The notes under the pieces were generated by a model. It made no database searches. It had not been told where the DNA came from and worked only from the letters and a program-made list of their open reading frames with translations. A stretch of 64,000 bases of DNA. Origin: Candidatus Planktophila sp. Lineage in GTDB: Bacteria; Actinomycetota; Actinomycetes; Nanopelagicales; Nanopelagicaceae. A program made the translations under genes and the position numbers. Location of the stretch: the NCBI GenBank assembly GCA_003569185.1, contig BGOJ01000001.1, forward strand, positions 190,557 to 254,556. The letters run 5' to 3'. Each line of letters opens with the position of its first letter. The stretch's first letter is position 1. Shown here piece by piece: positions 44,764-58,334 of this stretch.

Positions 44764-45924
44764 TTAATTCTTTAGATTTGAGATTTCAAGTAATGCTTTT
44801 GCAGTATCTGATTCATGATCAGAATCAGTTGGATTATCACTTAACTTAACAATTACAGTTCGGGTGGCAGGATTTATAAATATAAATTGTCCATGTAAGC
44901 CAAGTGCCAAACTAGTGTTTGGATATGGATGCCAAACTTGTGCTCCATAACCCCAATTTCGATCTAAGGTTGTAACGGGTGTGGTCAGGCGCTTTAGCCA
45001 ATTGTTGTCAATGACTTTAGTTGGACCGGCATACCCACCATTTAAAAACAACATTCCAACTCGACCATAATCAATTGCCGAGGCATTGAAGCAGCAGAAT
45101 GTTTTCTCAGTTCCACCAATTCGATCAACATTCCAGGTGGCAGGATACTTAGCCCCAACTGCTTGCCAAACATTTTTACTAAAGTAATCAGAAACTCTTT
45201 TACCAGTTACTTTCTTTATAATCATGCCGAGCATCTGCGTATCAACGCTCATATATTCAGATTTTGAACCTGGCTCAAAGGCCATCTTTCGATTATTCTT
45301 TAAAAACCAATCTAGGTCGGTAGTGGCATACATCTGCGCGATCGCAACACCCCACCCAGAAGGACCTGATGGGTAGTTATCACTAACTCCAACTCCTGCT
45401 TGCATATCAAGTAATTGTTGAATAGTGACTAGATCAAAACTTGTGCCAGCTTTTAGATTTGGGAAGTAATCAACAAACTTGTCACTTTCCTTAATTTTGC
45501 CCTGATTAATTAGCTGACCAATCATGATAGAAGTCATAGTTTTAGCAACTGAATAGGATGGTAGTTGGGTACTTTGAGTTACACCATCTTTATACCACTC
45601 ATATGTCATCACACCATTTCTAATTACAAGAAATGCATTGGTATCGGTCTGCTTTAAAAATTCATTAAATGCTAAAGATGTTCCCTTATACATAATCTCT
45701 GCTGGCATTTTCTCAGATGCCACCGGTAGGGCAATTGGTTTATCGGAAGGATCAATCACATGCCACGGCATTAATGTGGGCGTTTTTGAAGCAGGGGCAA
45801 GTCCTAATTTAATTGCTGCAATTGGCTCTGGATAATGAACTATTTTGGTGAAGATAAATAGTGCGCCATATAGCACCGCGAGTGAGATGAGGGTGTTCCT
45901 AATTATTCTAAACAAACGCATCAT
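44764..45924 (-). CDS. Membrane-anchored serine hydrolase, beta-lactamase (S12) family
   Basis: 386 aa with an N-terminal membrane segment (about 8-27, NTLISLAVLYGALFIFT) and an exported S12 domain. The nucleophile motif is SYSVAKTM (Ser near 129 in SxxK). YMSVDTQMLG (near 217) holds the Tyr of the second motif, and HGQF near the C-terminus takes the place of the third. Relatives are class C-type esterases, DD-peptidases or 6-aminohexanoate-dimer hydrolase-like enzymes; the substrate cannot be told. Divergent from gatC, convergent with obg. Confidence 0.82.
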   Translation of the reverse strand: MMRLFRIIRNTLISLAVLYGALFIFTKIVHYPEPIAAIKLGLAPASKTPTLMPWHVIDPSDKPIALPVASEKMPAEIMYKGTSLAFNEFLKQTDTNAFLVIRNGVMTYEWYKDGVTQSTQLPSYSVAKTMTSIMIGQLINQGKIKESDKFVDYFPNLKAGTSFDLVTIQQLLDMQAGVGVSDNYPSGPSGWGVAIAQMYATTDLDWFLKNNRKMAFEPGSKSEYMSVDTQMLGMIIKKVTGKRVSDYFSKNVWQAVGAKYPATWNVDRIGGTEKTFCCFNASAIDYGRVGMLFLNGGYAGPTKVIDNNWLKRLTTPVTTLDRNWGYGAQVWHPYPNTSLALGLHGQFIFINPATRTVIVKLSDNPTDSDHESDTAKALLEISNLKN

Positions 45925-46032
45925 GGCTATAGCCTATTTCAATACTGCTCACCGAACTGGCAGCCACAGCGGGAAAATATTGCAGTTATCAAATGCAGAT
46001 TAGGGCGAATTCGCCAGTGAATTAACACCAGT

Positions 46033-46038
46033 TATACT
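46033..46038 (+). promoter_or_regulatory. -10 element of gatCAB, likely leaderless
   Basis: TATACT, close to the TATAAT consensus, ends 8 nt before the gatC ATG. No Shine-Dalgarno lies between them. A weak -35 (TTCGCC, 46010-46015) is 17 bp upstream. Confidence 0.55.
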
Positions 46039-46046
46039 CACCGATT

Positions 46047-46343
46047 ATGGCTGCAATCTCCCGCGATGAAGTGGCAAATCTTGCCCGACTAGCACGCATC
46101 TCAATGAGTGATGCTGAGTTAGATCATTTAGCAGGGGAGATGGATGTAATTCTTGGCGCAGTAGCCAGAGTGCAAGAGGTTGCAGGTGCTGATGTGCCAC
46201 CAACATCTCATCCATTAGCAGTTAACAATGTAACTCGCGAAGATGTTGTAACACCAAGCCTGACACCAGAGCAAGCATTATCTGGCGCCCCTGCATCTAG
46301 TGAGCAAAGATTTAAAGTTCCCCAAATTTTAGGTGAAGAGTAA
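46047..46343 (+). CDS. gatC: Asp/Glu-tRNA amidotransferase subunit C
   Basis: Small subunit (98 aa) stabilising GatA/GatB. It has the family pattern [19 protein letters not shown] and DVPPTSHPL with the C-terminal tail [10 protein letters not shown]. It is directly followed by gatA without a spacer. The GatCAB enzyme makes Gln-tRNA and Asn-tRNA by transamidation, and implies that glutaminyl- and/or asparaginyl-tRNA synthetase may be missing from the genome. Confidence 0.93.
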   Translation: MAAISRDEVANLARLARISMSDAELDHLAGEMDVILGAVARVQEVAGADVPPTSHPLAVNNVTREDVVTPSLTPEQALSGAPASSEQRFKVPQILGEE

Positions 46344-47843
46344 ATGAGCATTAGAGATAATGCCTGGCAGATGGCAGCTGCCCTAAGTAAGAATGAGATT
46401 TCAGCAGTTGAGTTAGCCAACCAACATTATGAGCAAATTGCAGCGGTAGATAAAGATGTCCACGCCTTTTTATATTTAGATAAAGAGGGCGCGCTTTCCC
46501 AAGCCAAAGAGGTTGATATCAAGCGGGCAGCGGGTGAGAAATTATCACCACTTGCCGGTGTACCCCTTGCATTAAAAGATGTGATGACACAAAAGGATGT
46601 GCCAACAACCTGTGGCTCAAAGATTTTAGAAAATTGGCGTCCACCTTATGACTCAACTGTGGTTACTAAATTAAAGGATGCTGGCGTAATTATTTTAGGT
46701 AAAACAAATATGGATGAGTTTGCAATGGGTTCATCCACTGAAAACTCAGCTTACGGACCGACTCATAATCCTTGGGATCTAACACGAATCCCTGGTGGTT
46801 CAGGTGGTGGATCTTCGGCATCGTTAGCAGCATTTGAAGCACCACTTGCAATTGGTACTGATACTGGTGGATCAATTCGCCAACCAGCTGCAGTAACTGG
46901 AACTGTTGGCGTTAAACCAACTTATGGCGGCGTATCAAGATACGGTTTAGTTGCATTTTCATCCTCACTAGATCAAGCAGGGCCTTGCGCTCGAACTGTT
47001 TTAGATGCTGCTCTTTTACACCAAGTTATTGCAGGTTTTGATCCAAAGGATTCCACTAGCATTAATCAAGCAGTCCCTGATGTGGTCGCAGCTGCTAAAA
47101 AGTTAGATATAAAAGGAATGAAAATTGGCGTAGTTAAGCAATTGTCAGGTGATGGTTATCAAAAGGGTGTTGAGAATAAATTTAATGAGGCGATCGCTGA
47201 GTTAGTTAAGTTGGGCGCTGAAATTATTGAGGTTTCCTGCCCTAATTTTGAATACGCACTTGCTGCCTATTACTTAATTGCCCCAAGTGAGTGCTCATCA
47301 AACTTAGCAAGATTTGATTCAATTAGATTTGGCTTACGTGTTGGCGATGATGGCGTGAAGAGTGCGGAAGAGGTTATGAATTTAACCCGGCAGGCAGGCT
47401 TTGGCCGTGAGGTTAAGCGCCGAATAATTCTTGGAACATATGCTCTTTCATCTGGTTACTACGATGCTTATTATGGATCAGCGCAAAAGGTGCGCACATT
47501 AATCAAGCAAGATTTTGATAACGCCTTTACTAAATGTGATGTTTTGGTTTCACCAACTGCGCCAACTACAGCATTTAAAATTGGTGAGAAAAGTAATGAT
47601 CCACTTGCTATGTATTTAAATGATATTGCCACAATCCCAGTAAATATGGCTGGTATTGGTGGAATGAGCCTGCCTTGTGGATTAGCGGATGAAGATAATT
47701 TGCCAGTTGGTTTTCAAATCATGTCACCGGCGATGAAAGATGATCGAATGTATTTAGTTGGCGGGGCATTAGAGGCAGCATTACTTTCAAAGTGGGGCAA
47801 ACCAATTCTAGATTTTGCACCAAAGCTAGCAGGATCAAAATGA
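46344..47843 (+). CDS. gatA: Asp/Glu-tRNA amidotransferase subunit A (amidase)
   Basis: Frees ammonia from glutamine for transamidation. 499 aa amidase-signature enzyme with catalytic Lys in PLALKDVMT (near 76), cis-Ser in [13 protein letters not shown] (near 150-162) and Ser nucleophile in [12 protein letters not shown] (near 172-183). Its stop overlaps the gatB start by 4 nt (ATGA). The gene order gatC-gatA-gatB is the usual actinobacterial one. Confidence 0.96.
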   Translation: MSIRDNAWQMAAALSKNEISAVELANQHYEQIAAVDKDVHAFLYLDKEGALSQAKEVDIKRAAGEKLSPLAGVPLALKDVMTQKDVPTTCGSKILENWRPPYDSTVVTKLKDAGVIILGKTNMDEFAMGSSTENSAYGPTHNPWDLTRIPGGSGGGSSASLAAFEAPLAIGTDTGGSIRQPAAVTGTVGVKPTYGGVSRYGLVAFSSSLDQAGPCARTVLDAALLHQVIAGFDPKDSTSINQAVPDVVAAAKKLDIKGMKIGVVKQLSGDGYQKGVENKFNEAIAELVKLGAEIIEVSCPNFEYALAAYYLIAPSECSSNLARFDSIRFGLRVGDDGVKSAEEVMNLTRQAGFGREVKRRIILGTYALSSGYYDAYYGSAQKVRTLIKQDFDNAFTKCDVLVSPTAPTTAFKIGEKSNDPLAMYLNDIATIPVNMAGIGGMSLPCGLADEDNLPVGFQIMSPAMKDDRMYLVGGALEAALLSKWGKPILDFAPKLAGSK

Positions 47844-49336
47844 CTCTAAATTACGATTCCGCACTTGCAATCTATGAGCCAACCCTTGGCCTTGAGGTGC
47901 ATGTTGAGTTAAATACAAAGTCAAAGATGTTTTGTGGATGCGCAACAGAGTTTGGCGCGCAGCCTAATACTCAAACCTGCCCTGTTTGTCTTGGACTTCC
48001 TGGCTCACTTCCAGTTGTTAACAAGCGTGCGATTGAAAGCTCGATATTAATTGGCCTTGCATTGAATTGTTCAATCGCACCATTTTCTAGATTTGCTCGC
48101 AAGAATTACTTCTACCCAGATATGCCAAAGAATTTTCAAACCTCTCAATATGATGAACCAATCTGTGTAAATGGCTTTCTTGATGTTGATGTAGAAACTG
48201 ATGAAGGAAATAAAACATTTAGAGTTGAAATTGAGCGAGTTCACATGGAGGAGGACACTGGTAAATCACTACATGTTGGTGGTGCTACTGGTCGAATTCA
48301 TGGTGCTGATCACTCACTTTTAGATTACAACCGAGCAGGTATTCCTCTTGTTGAAATTGTTACCAAGATTGTGCCAAACACTGGCAAGTACGCCCCATTA
48401 GTTGCCCGGGCATATGTTGCAACTTTGCGAGATATTTTGCGCTCCTTAAAAGTCTCTGATGTAAAGATGGAGCAAGGCTCCCTTAGATGCGATGTGAACT
48501 TGTCATTATCAAAGATTGGCAGTGGCAAACTTGGCACCAGAAGTGAGACAAAAAATGTTAACTCACTTCGTTCAGTTGAGCGGGCAGTAGCTGGTGAAAT
48601 TATTAGACATGCAAATAGATTAGAAAGCGGCGAAAAGATTGTGCAGGAGACTCGTCACTTCCTAGAGGAAAGTGGTGAGACTAGGCCTGGTAGATCAAAG
48701 GAGCAGGCCGAGGATTACCGTTACTTCCCAGAGCCAGATTTAGTACCAGTAGTTCCTGATGCAAAATGGATTGAAGAGCTGCGCACTTTATTGCCAGAAA
48801 AACCAGCGGATCGCAGAAAGCGATTACAAACTGCTTGGGCTGTGCCAGATAAAGAGATGAATGCAATGGTTAATGCGGAGCTGCTAGATACAGTTGAACA
48901 AACAGTTTTACTTGGCGCAGATCCAACAAAGGCTAGATCTTGGTGGTTAGGTGAGATCTCAAGAATTGCAAATGATAAAGCTGTTTCTCCAACAGATTTA
49001 ATGAGTGTAAATGATGTTGCTCAAATTATTGAATTAATCTCTAAGGGTGAGCTAACTGACAAATTAGCCAGACAAGTTGTTGAAGGGGTAATTGCCAAAG
49101 AGGGCTCCCCAAGTGAAGTTATTGCAAAACGTGGACTAAAGGTTGTCTCAGATGATTCTCAACTTATGAAGGCGATCGAGGAAGCAATTGCTGCTGCTCC
49201 TGAGACAGCGGAAAAGGTTCGTGGTGGCAATATTCCAGCAGCTGGCGCTCTAATTGGCGCGGTAATGAAATTAACTGGTGGCCAAGCAGATGCGGCTAAG
49301 GTGCGTGAACTATTACTAAAGCATCTAGGGCAATAA
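47840..49336 (+). CDS. gatB: Asp/Glu-tRNA amidotransferase subunit B
   Basis: Activates Glu- or Asp-tRNA with ATP and transfers ammonia. 498 aa from the ATG at 47840; an in-frame ATG at 47792 lies inside gatA. The GatB signature [20 protein letters not shown] (near 13-32) and [15 protein letters not shown] are present, as are zinc-ligand cysteines, and [12 protein letters not shown] marks the start of the helical and tail (YqeY-like) domain at the C-terminus. Followed after 9 nt by ilvD. Confidence 0.95.
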   Translation: MTLNYDSALAIYEPTLGLEVHVELNTKSKMFCGCATEFGAQPNTQTCPVCLGLPGSLPVVNKRAIESSILIGLALNCSIAPFSRFARKNYFYPDMPKNFQTSQYDEPICVNGFLDVDVETDEGNKTFRVEIERVHMEEDTGKSLHVGGATGRIHGADHSLLDYNRAGIPLVEIVTKIVPNTGKYAPLVARAYVATLRDILRSLKVSDVKMEQGSLRCDVNLSLSKIGSGKLGTRSETKNVNSLRSVERAVAGEIIRHANRLESGEKIVQETRHFLEESGETRPGRSKEQAEDYRYFPEPDLVPVVPDAKWIEELRTLLPEKPADRRKRLQTAWAVPDKEMNAMVNAELLDTVEQTVLLGADPTKARSWWLGEISRIANDKAVSPTDLMSVNDVAQIIELISKGELTDKLARQVVEGVIAKEGSPSEVIAKRGLKVVSDDSQLMKAIEEAIAAAPETAEKVRGGNIPAAGALIGAVMKLTGGQADAAKVRELLLKHLGQ

Positions 49337-49339
49337 ACT
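49334..49339 (+). promoter_or_regulatory. -10-like element before ilvD, likely leaderless
   Basis: TAAACT overlaps the gatB stop codon and ends 6 nt before the ilvD ATG. No Shine-Dalgarno or clear -35 is seen. Confidence 0.4.
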
Positions 49340-49345
49340 AATCCC

Positions 49346-51037
49346 ATGAGCGAAAAATATCCGCCAAACAAAATGAAGCCAAGATCTGGCTTAGTTACAG
49401 ATGGTATGGAGCGCGCACCTGCCAGAGGAATGCTTCGCGCAGTTGGTTTTAAAGATGAAGATTTTGCCAAACCACAGATTGGAATTGCATCATCTTGGAA
49501 TGAGATCACTCCTTGTAATTTATCTTTAGATAGATTGGCAAAGGCTTCAAAGAAGGGTGTTATTGAAGCTGGTGGTTTTCCAATGCAATTTGGAACTATC
49601 TCAGTCTCAGATGGAATTTCAATGGGACATGAGGGAATGCATTTCTCACTTGTCTCACGTGAGGTAATTGCTGATTCAGTTGAAACAGTTATGCAGGCAG
49701 AGCGATTAGATGGCATGGTTACATTTGCCGGTTGCGATAAATCACTACCAGCGATGATGATGGCTGCAGCAAGAATGGATGTGGCATCAGTATTTGTTTA
49801 CGCCGGCTCTACTATGCCAGGCAAAGTAGATGGCCGTGATGTAACAATCATTGATGCATTTGAAGCGGTCGGTGCCTGCGCTAGAGGATTAATTTCCCAA
49901 GATGAGGTCGATAAAATTGAAAGAGCTATCTGCCCAGGTGAGGGTGCATGCGGTGGTATGTACACCGCAAACACAATGGCAGCAGTTGGAGAGGCAATTG
50001 GATTATCACTTCCAGGTTCAGCATCCCCACCATCTATTGATCGACGCCGTGATGATTACGCAGTTAAATCAGGAGCAGCAGTTGTTGAGTTAATTCGAAA
50101 AGGAATTACCACTAGACAAATTCTTACCAAAAAAGCATTTGAAAATGCAATCACAGTTGTAATGGCACTGGGTGGTTCAACCAACGCAGTACTTCATCTA
50201 CTTGCAATTGCGCATGAGGCGGAGGTTGATTTAACTTTGGAGGATTTCCAACGGGTTGGAGCAAAGGTGCCACTTCTTGGAGATCTAAAACCATTTGGTA
50301 AGTATGTAATGACTGATGTGGACAAAGTTGGCGGTATTCCAGTAATTCTTAGAGCTTTACTTGATGCTGGTCTTTTGCATGGTGATTGTTTAACTGTGAC
50401 CGGCAAAACCATGGCAGAAAACTTGAAAGATATAACTCCACCAGATCCAGATGGTGAAATTCTTAAAGCGGTTAAAGATCCACTCTCTCTTGGCGGCGGA
50501 ATTACTATTCTTAAAGGTTCACTAACGCCAGAGGGTGCGGTATGTAAGACGGCCGGAATTGGCGTGGATGTATTTGAAGGTCCTGCAAAAGTTTTTGAAA
50601 GAGAACAGGCAGCAATGGATGCATTAGAAAATGGATCAATTGTGGCAGGTGATGTTGTAGTAATTAGATATGAGGGTCCAAAGGGCGGACCTGGTATGCG
50701 CGAGATGTTAATGATTACTGGTGCGATCAAGGGTGCCGGTCTTGGTAAATCTGTATTGCTGTTAACTGATGGCAGATTCTCTGGTGGCACAACCGGACTT
50801 TGCGTGGGACATGTTTCACCTGAAGCAGTTGATGGCGGCCCAATTGCATTTGTTAAAACTGGGGACAAAATAAGAATTGATACCGTAAATCGCACTTTAG
50901 ATTTATTAGTTGATGAATCAGAGATGAATGAGCGAAAGAAAAGTTTTAAACCCCTTGCTCATAAGTATCGTCGCGGGGTATTAGCTAAGTATTCAAAATT
51001 AGTTGGTAGCGCCGCCAAGGGCGCGGTCTGTGATTAA
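49346..51037 (+). CDS. ilvD: Dihydroxy-acid dehydratase
   Basis: Fe-S dehydratase for isoleucine and valine synthesis. 563 aa with three cluster-ligand regions: [20 protein letters not shown] (first Cys near 53), [20 protein letters not shown] (near 126-145) and [15 protein letters not shown] (near 195-209). C-terminal [20 protein letters not shown] is the family signature. It lies upstream of the ilv leader peptide and is probably separate from it in transcription. Confidence 0.96.
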   Translation: MSEKYPPNKMKPRSGLVTDGMERAPARGMLRAVGFKDEDFAKPQIGIASSWNEITPCNLSLDRLAKASKKGVIEAGGFPMQFGTISVSDGISMGHEGMHFSLVSREVIADSVETVMQAERLDGMVTFAGCDKSLPAMMMAAARMDVASVFVYAGSTMPGKVDGRDVTIIDAFEAVGACARGLISQDEVDKIERAICPGEGACGGMYTANTMAAVGEAIGLSLPGSASPPSIDRRRDDYAVKSGAAVVELIRKGITTRQILTKKAFENAITVVMALGGSTNAVLHLLAIAHEAEVDLTLEDFQRVGAKVPLLGDLKPFGKYVMTDVDKVGGIPVILRALLDAGLLHGDCLTVTGKTMAENLKDITPPDPDGEILKAVKDPLSLGGGITILKGSLTPEGAVCKTAGIGVDVFEGPAKVFEREQAAMDALENGSIVAGDVVVIRYEGPKGGPGMREMLMITGAIKGAGLGKSVLLLTDGRFSGGTTGLCVGHVSPEAVDGGPIAFVKTGDKIRIDTVNRTLDLLVDESEMNERKKSFKPLAHKYRRGVLAKYSKLVGSAAKGAVCD

Positions 51038-51088
51038 TACTTTTTGTTATCTGCCTAGGCTCAAATACTGAGATTGGTATCTCAGGAG

Positions 51089-51118
51089 TTGACTAGCCAA
51101 TGCACCACCTGCGAAACT
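51089..51118 (+). promoter_or_regulatory. Promoter of the ilvB attenuator leader
   Basis: TTGACT (51089-51094) and GAAACT (51113-51118) are separated by 18 bp. The -10 ends 6 nt before the leader peptide ATG at 51125, so the leader message itself is probably leaderless. A hairpin CTGAGAT/ATCTCAG (51068-51085) lies just upstream and could be an operator. Confidence 0.6.
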
Positions 51119-51124
51119 AAGCCC

Positions 51125-51199
51125 ATGAAGAAGAGCTCACTTATCTCACAAATCGTGATCACATCAGTGGTCGTGGTGATTATTGAGCGTGCGCGCTAA
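51125..51199 (+). CDS. ilvL: Ile/Val-rich leader peptide of the ilvB attenuator
   Basis: A 24-codon ORF begins MKKSSLISQ, continues with IVI and then VVVVII, and ends ERAR before TAA at 51197-51199. Five Ile, five Val and one Leu of 24 residues, with six in a row encoded at 51167-51184, form the control codons typical of branched-chain attenuators. It has no Shine-Dalgarno sequence; the -10 is 6 nt before the ATG. Shortage of charged tRNA-Ile/Val would stall the ribosome on this run and favour the antiterminator described below. Leader peptides before ilvB are known in actinobacteria. Too short for usual gene callers. Confidence 0.85.
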   Translation: MKKSSLISQIVITSVVVVIIERAR

Positions 51200-51227
51200 C
51201 TAGAAAAAGTTAGTTCGCACCCCTCAG
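51183..51227 (+). promoter_or_regulatory. Antiterminator hairpin of the ilvB attenuator
   Basis: GTGCG (51189-51193) pairs with CGCAC (51216-51220) and CTAACT (51196-51201) with AGTTAG (51208-51213). Pairing can extend outward with TTGAG (51183-51187) to CTCAG (51223-51227), which takes up the 5' arm of the terminator. A ribosome that reaches the stop codon at 51197 would melt this hairpin; one stalled on the Val/Ile run would not. Pairings are exact, the switching is inferred. Confidence 0.65.
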
Positions 51228-51250
51228 ATAAAACTGAGGGGTTTTGCTTT
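51220..51250 (+). terminator. Attenuator terminator before ilvB
   Basis: CCCCTCAG (51220-51227) pairs with CTGAGGGG (51234-51241), loop ATAAAA, followed by TTTTGCTTT. It lies between the leader peptide and ilvB, 29 nt before the ilvB start. Confidence 0.9.
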
Positions 51251-51279
51251 AGTGGGGCATATGTAAATGAAAGGGAGCA

Positions 51280-53015
51280 ATGAGCAAGATCAACGGTGCG
51301 CAAAGTTTAGTTAACGCACTAGAGGCTGCTGGGGTTGAGGTTATGTTTGGTATCCCAGGAGGCGCGATCCTGCCTGCATATGATCCAATATTTGATTCAA
51401 AGATTAGACACATATTAGTTAGACATGAACAAGGGGCAGGTCATGCTGCAACTGGTTACGCCCAAGCAACTGGTCGAGTTGGTGTTTGCATTGCGACCTC
51501 TGGCCCTGGTGCGACAAATTTAGTAACACCACTTGCTGATGCACAGATGGATTCAGTTCCAATAGTTGCAATCACAGGTCAAGTTCCCTCTGCTGCAATT
51601 GGAACAGATGCATTCCAAGAGGCAGATATTCGCGGCGTCACCATGCCAGTTACAAAACATAATTATTTGATTACAGATCCAGCTGATATTCCACGAGCAA
51701 TTGCTGAAGCATTTCATATTGCCAGCACCGGTCGGCCTGGTGCGGTACTAGTAGATATTGCAAAGGATGCGCTGCAAAAGGAGACAACCTTTAATTATCC
51801 AAAGAGTGTTTCACTTGCTGGATACAACCCAGTATTGGAGCCAAAGAGTGAGGCGATCTCAGATGCTGCCGCATTAATTGCTCAATCTAAGAAACCAGTT
51901 TTATATGTTGGTGGCGGTGTTATAAAGGCAGATGCTGCCAAGGAGTTAATGCAGTTGGCTGAAATAACTGGTGCGCCAGTTGTTACAACTTTAATGGCAC
52001 GAGGTGCCTTCCCAGATTCACATAAACAACATTTAGGTATGCCTGGCATGCATGGCACAGTTGCGGCAGTTACCGCATTACAAAAGGCAGATCTGTTAAT
52101 TACATTAGGTGCCAGATTTGATGATCGTGTGACTGGCAAACTTTCCACCTTCGCCCCAAATGCCAAGATTATTCACGCCGATATTGATCCAGCAGAGATT
52201 GGTAAGAATCGTCATGCTGATGTGGCAGTTGTTGGCGATCTAAAAAATGTATTAAGAGCATTAGTGCCAGCAACAAAGGTGGCACTGGCTAAATCTGCGC
52301 CAGATCTAACCCCTTGGCTTAATGAGGTTTACGGCTGGCGAAATAAGTTCCCACTTGGTTATGACAAGCCAGCAGATGGCTCTGTTTCACCACAATATGT
52401 AATTGAAAGAATTGGCAAGATCTCAGGTCCTGACACCATCTTTGCTGCTGGTGTTGGCCAACATCAGATGTGGGCATCTCAATTTATTGGTTATGAGAAA
52501 CCAAGAACTTGGCTTAACTCAGGTGGTCTTGGAACTATGGGATACGCAGTTCCGGCTGCAATGGGTGCAAAGGTTGGCGCACCTGATACAACTGTGTGGG
52601 CAATTGATGGTGATGGCTGTTTCCAAATGACAAACCAAGAGTTAGTAACTTGCGCGTTAAACAATATTCCAATCAAGGTTGCGGTAATTAATAATGAATC
52701 CCTTGGCATGGTTCGCCAATGGCAGACATTGTTTTATAACCAACGATATTCAAATACTGATCTGCACTCAAAGCGCATCCCTGATTTCAAATTGTTAGCT
52801 GAAGCTATGGGGTGTGTTGGATTGCGCTGTGAGAGACCAGGGGATGTAGATAAGACAATTGAGGCTGCGATGGCAATTAATGATCGCCCGGTAGTTGTTG
52901 ATTTTAATGTTCATCGAGATGCGATGGTTTGGCCAATGGTGGCAGCTGGAACTTCAAATGATGATATTACTGTTGCCAGATCCATGGCACCTGTCTGGGA
53001 TTCACAGGAGTTGTA

Positions 53016-53016
<1 letters not shown>
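51280..53016 (+). CDS. ilvB: Acetolactate synthase, large catalytic subunit
   Basis: Thiamine-diphosphate enzyme that makes acetolactate or acetohydroxybutyrate for valine, leucine and isoleucine. 578 aa with the catalytic Glu in [15 protein letters not shown] (near 48-62), FAD-binding middle domain, and the ThDP-Mg motif [15 protein letters not shown] (near 443-457) plus the following [12 protein letters not shown]. The stop shares a base with the ilvN start (TAATG). Expression is probably controlled by the attenuator directly upstream. Confidence 0.96.
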
Positions 53017-56214
<3,198 letters not shown>

Positions 56215-56218
<4 letters not shown>

Positions 56219-57252
56219 AAACTTTTAATCTAGCCACAATCCCAGGTGATGGCATTGGTCCTGAGGTAGTAACGCAAGGACTTCGGGTATTAGATGCGAT
56301 TGCTAAGAAATATGATTTAGAGTTTAAGAAAACCAATTATGAGTTAGGCGCTGCCTACTGGCATAAGACTAAAGAGACACTGCCTGATTCAGTGATGGCG
56401 CAATTAGCAAAAGCTGATGTGATTTTATTAGGAGCAGTTGGCGATCCAACTGTGCCAAGTGGGGTATTAGAGCGAGGATTATTACTTAAACTTAGATTTG
56501 CATTTGAACACTATATAAATTTAAGACCGGCAAAGTTGTTTCCTGGTGTTACATCACCAATTACTAACAATAAGGGGATTGATTTTATTGTGGTGCGCGA
56601 GGGAACTGAGGGACTTTATGTTGGCGCAGGATCCATTAAAGATGAGGGCACAAATAAAGAGTTAGCAATTGAGGAATCTATTAATACCTATAAAGGTGTT
56701 GAACGGGTGATTCGAGATGCCTTTAATCGAGCAATGGATAGACCGCGCAAAAAACTTACCCTTGTTCATAAAAACAATGTGTTAACTAGAGCAGGTGGAT
56801 TATGGACCCGGGTATTTAACGAGGTTGCTAAGGATTTCCCACAAGTAACAACAGATTACCTACATGTTGACGCCGCCTCTATGTTTTTTGTAACTAACCC
56901 AGAACGGTTTGATGTAGTAGTTACCGATAACTTATTTGGTGACATCATCACTGATATCGCAGCTGCAATCTGCGGTGGAATTGGCTTAGCCGCAAGTGGC
57001 AACATCAATCCAACTGGTGCTTTTCCATCAATGTTTGAACCCGTTCACGGCTCAGCCCCAGATATTGCTGGTAAGAATTTGGCGGATCCAACTGCAACAG
57101 TTTTATCAATTGCCATGATGTTAAATCACTTAGGTCAAACTCAAGCTGCAACTGATGTGGAAAAAGCGGTCGCTAAAGATTTAGCTTCCCGTGGGGATAA
57201 GAAGAGATCAACATCTGAAATCGGGGATGCGTTAGTGGCGGGAGTGTTATGA
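56215..57252 (+). CDS. leuB: 3-isopropylmalate dehydrogenase
   Basis: Oxidative decarboxylation step of leucine synthesis; also acts on 3-methylmalate in the citramalate route to isoleucine. 345 aa with NAD-dependent beta-decarboxylating dehydrogenase motifs: [20 protein letters not shown] (near 8-27), RLRF-type [20 protein letters not shown] (near 90-109), [12 protein letters not shown] (near 240) and [20 protein letters not shown] (near 279-298). GTG start in a GTGA overlap with serA. No leuCD in the window. Confidence 0.93.
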
Positions 57253-58334
57253 AGGTAATTAGTAACCCAAATACAAATCCAGTTTCATCTGCTGAACGAG
57301 AGAAGCGAGTAGCAGAGCCTGGTTTTGGTAAGTATTACACCGACAATATGGTGGTCGCAGAGTGGAGTGAGGCAACTGGTTGGGCTGATGCCAAATTACA
57401 ACCATATGGTCCAATTACTTTAGATCCTGCGGCAATGGTTTTTCATTATGGTCAAGAGATCTTTGAAGGAATGAAGGCTTACTCACAACCAGATGGTGGA
57501 GTCTCCCTTTTTAGACCTGAAGCAAATGCAAAACGTTTTGCAAAATCTGCTGCTCGAATTGCTTTGCCTGAAATGCCAGTTGATTTCTTTGTTAAAACAG
57601 TTGAAGAGTTAGTAAAAGCTGATGCTGGTTGGGTGCCAAAGAAAATTGGTGAGTCTTTATATATTCGCCCATTTATGATCGCAACTGAGGTTGGCTTAGG
57701 AGTGCGGCCATCAAATCATGCAACATATATTTTGATTGCTACCCCTGCTGCTGCCTACTTTAACTCTGCAAAAGCGGTAACGGTTTGGATCTCAACTGAG
57801 TATGTAAGAGCAGCGTTAGGTGGAACAGGGGAGGCAAAGTGCGGTGGAAATTATGCAGCTTCCCTCCTTGCGCAAAAACAAGCAGCTAAAGAGGGTTGTG
57901 ATCAGGTTGCCTACATTGATGCCAAAGAACGTAAGTGGGTTGAAGAGATGGGTGGCATGAATCTCTACTTCATTAAGGGAAGTGGCAAAGATGCCAAGAT
58001 CATTACACCAAAGTTAACTGGCACATTACTTCCTGGAATTACCCGCGATTCAATTTTAACTCTGGCAAATGATCTTGGATACAAAACTGAAGAGGCGATG
58101 ATCTCAATTGAAGATTGGCGAGATGGTGTTAAATCAGGAGAGATAACTGAGATTTTTGCATGTGGCACCGCCGCAGTTGTCTCAGCGGTGGGAAGTGCAA
58201 AAAGTGTTCATGGCACCTGGCAAACAGGTGATGGCCAACCAGGTCCAATTACAAATCAGATTAGAGCAGCCCTACTTGCGATTCAGCATGGCAGCGCTGA
58301 AGATAAACATGGTTGGAATAAACGGGTTATCTAA
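57249..58334 (+). CDS. ilvE: Branched-chain amino-acid aminotransferase
   Basis: PLP-dependent last step of isoleucine, valine and leucine synthesis. 361 aa, class IV aminotransferase (long, type II form): [20 protein letters not shown] (near 60-79), active-site Lys in KVGGCNY-type [14 protein letters not shown] (near 200), [11 protein letters not shown] and [19 protein letters not shown] (near 250-268). ATGA overlap with leuB at the start; shares a base with cimA at the end. Confidence 0.94.
   Translation: MKVISNPNTNPVSSAEREKRVAEPGFGKYYTDNMVVAEWSEATGWADAKLQPYGPITLDPAAMVFHYGQEIFEGMKAYSQPDGGVSLFRPEANAKRFAKSAARIALPEMPVDFFVKTVEELVKADAGWVPKKIGESLYIRPFMIATEVGLGVRPSNHATYILIATPAAAYFNSAKAVTVWISTEYVRAALGGTGEAKCGGNYAASLLAQKQAAKEGCDQVAYIDAKERKWVEEMGGMNLYFIKGSGKDAKIITPKLTGTLLPGITRDSILTLANDLGYKTEEAMISIEDWRDGVKSGEITEIFACGTAAVVSAVGSAKSVHGTWQTGDGQPGPITNQIRAALLAIQHGSAEDKHGWNKRVI

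Noticed and set aside
51068-51085. CTGAGAT/ATCTCAG hairpin as the ilvD terminator
   Set aside because: No T run follows; it directly abuts the -35 of the next promoter, so an operator is as likely. Left uncalled as a terminator.
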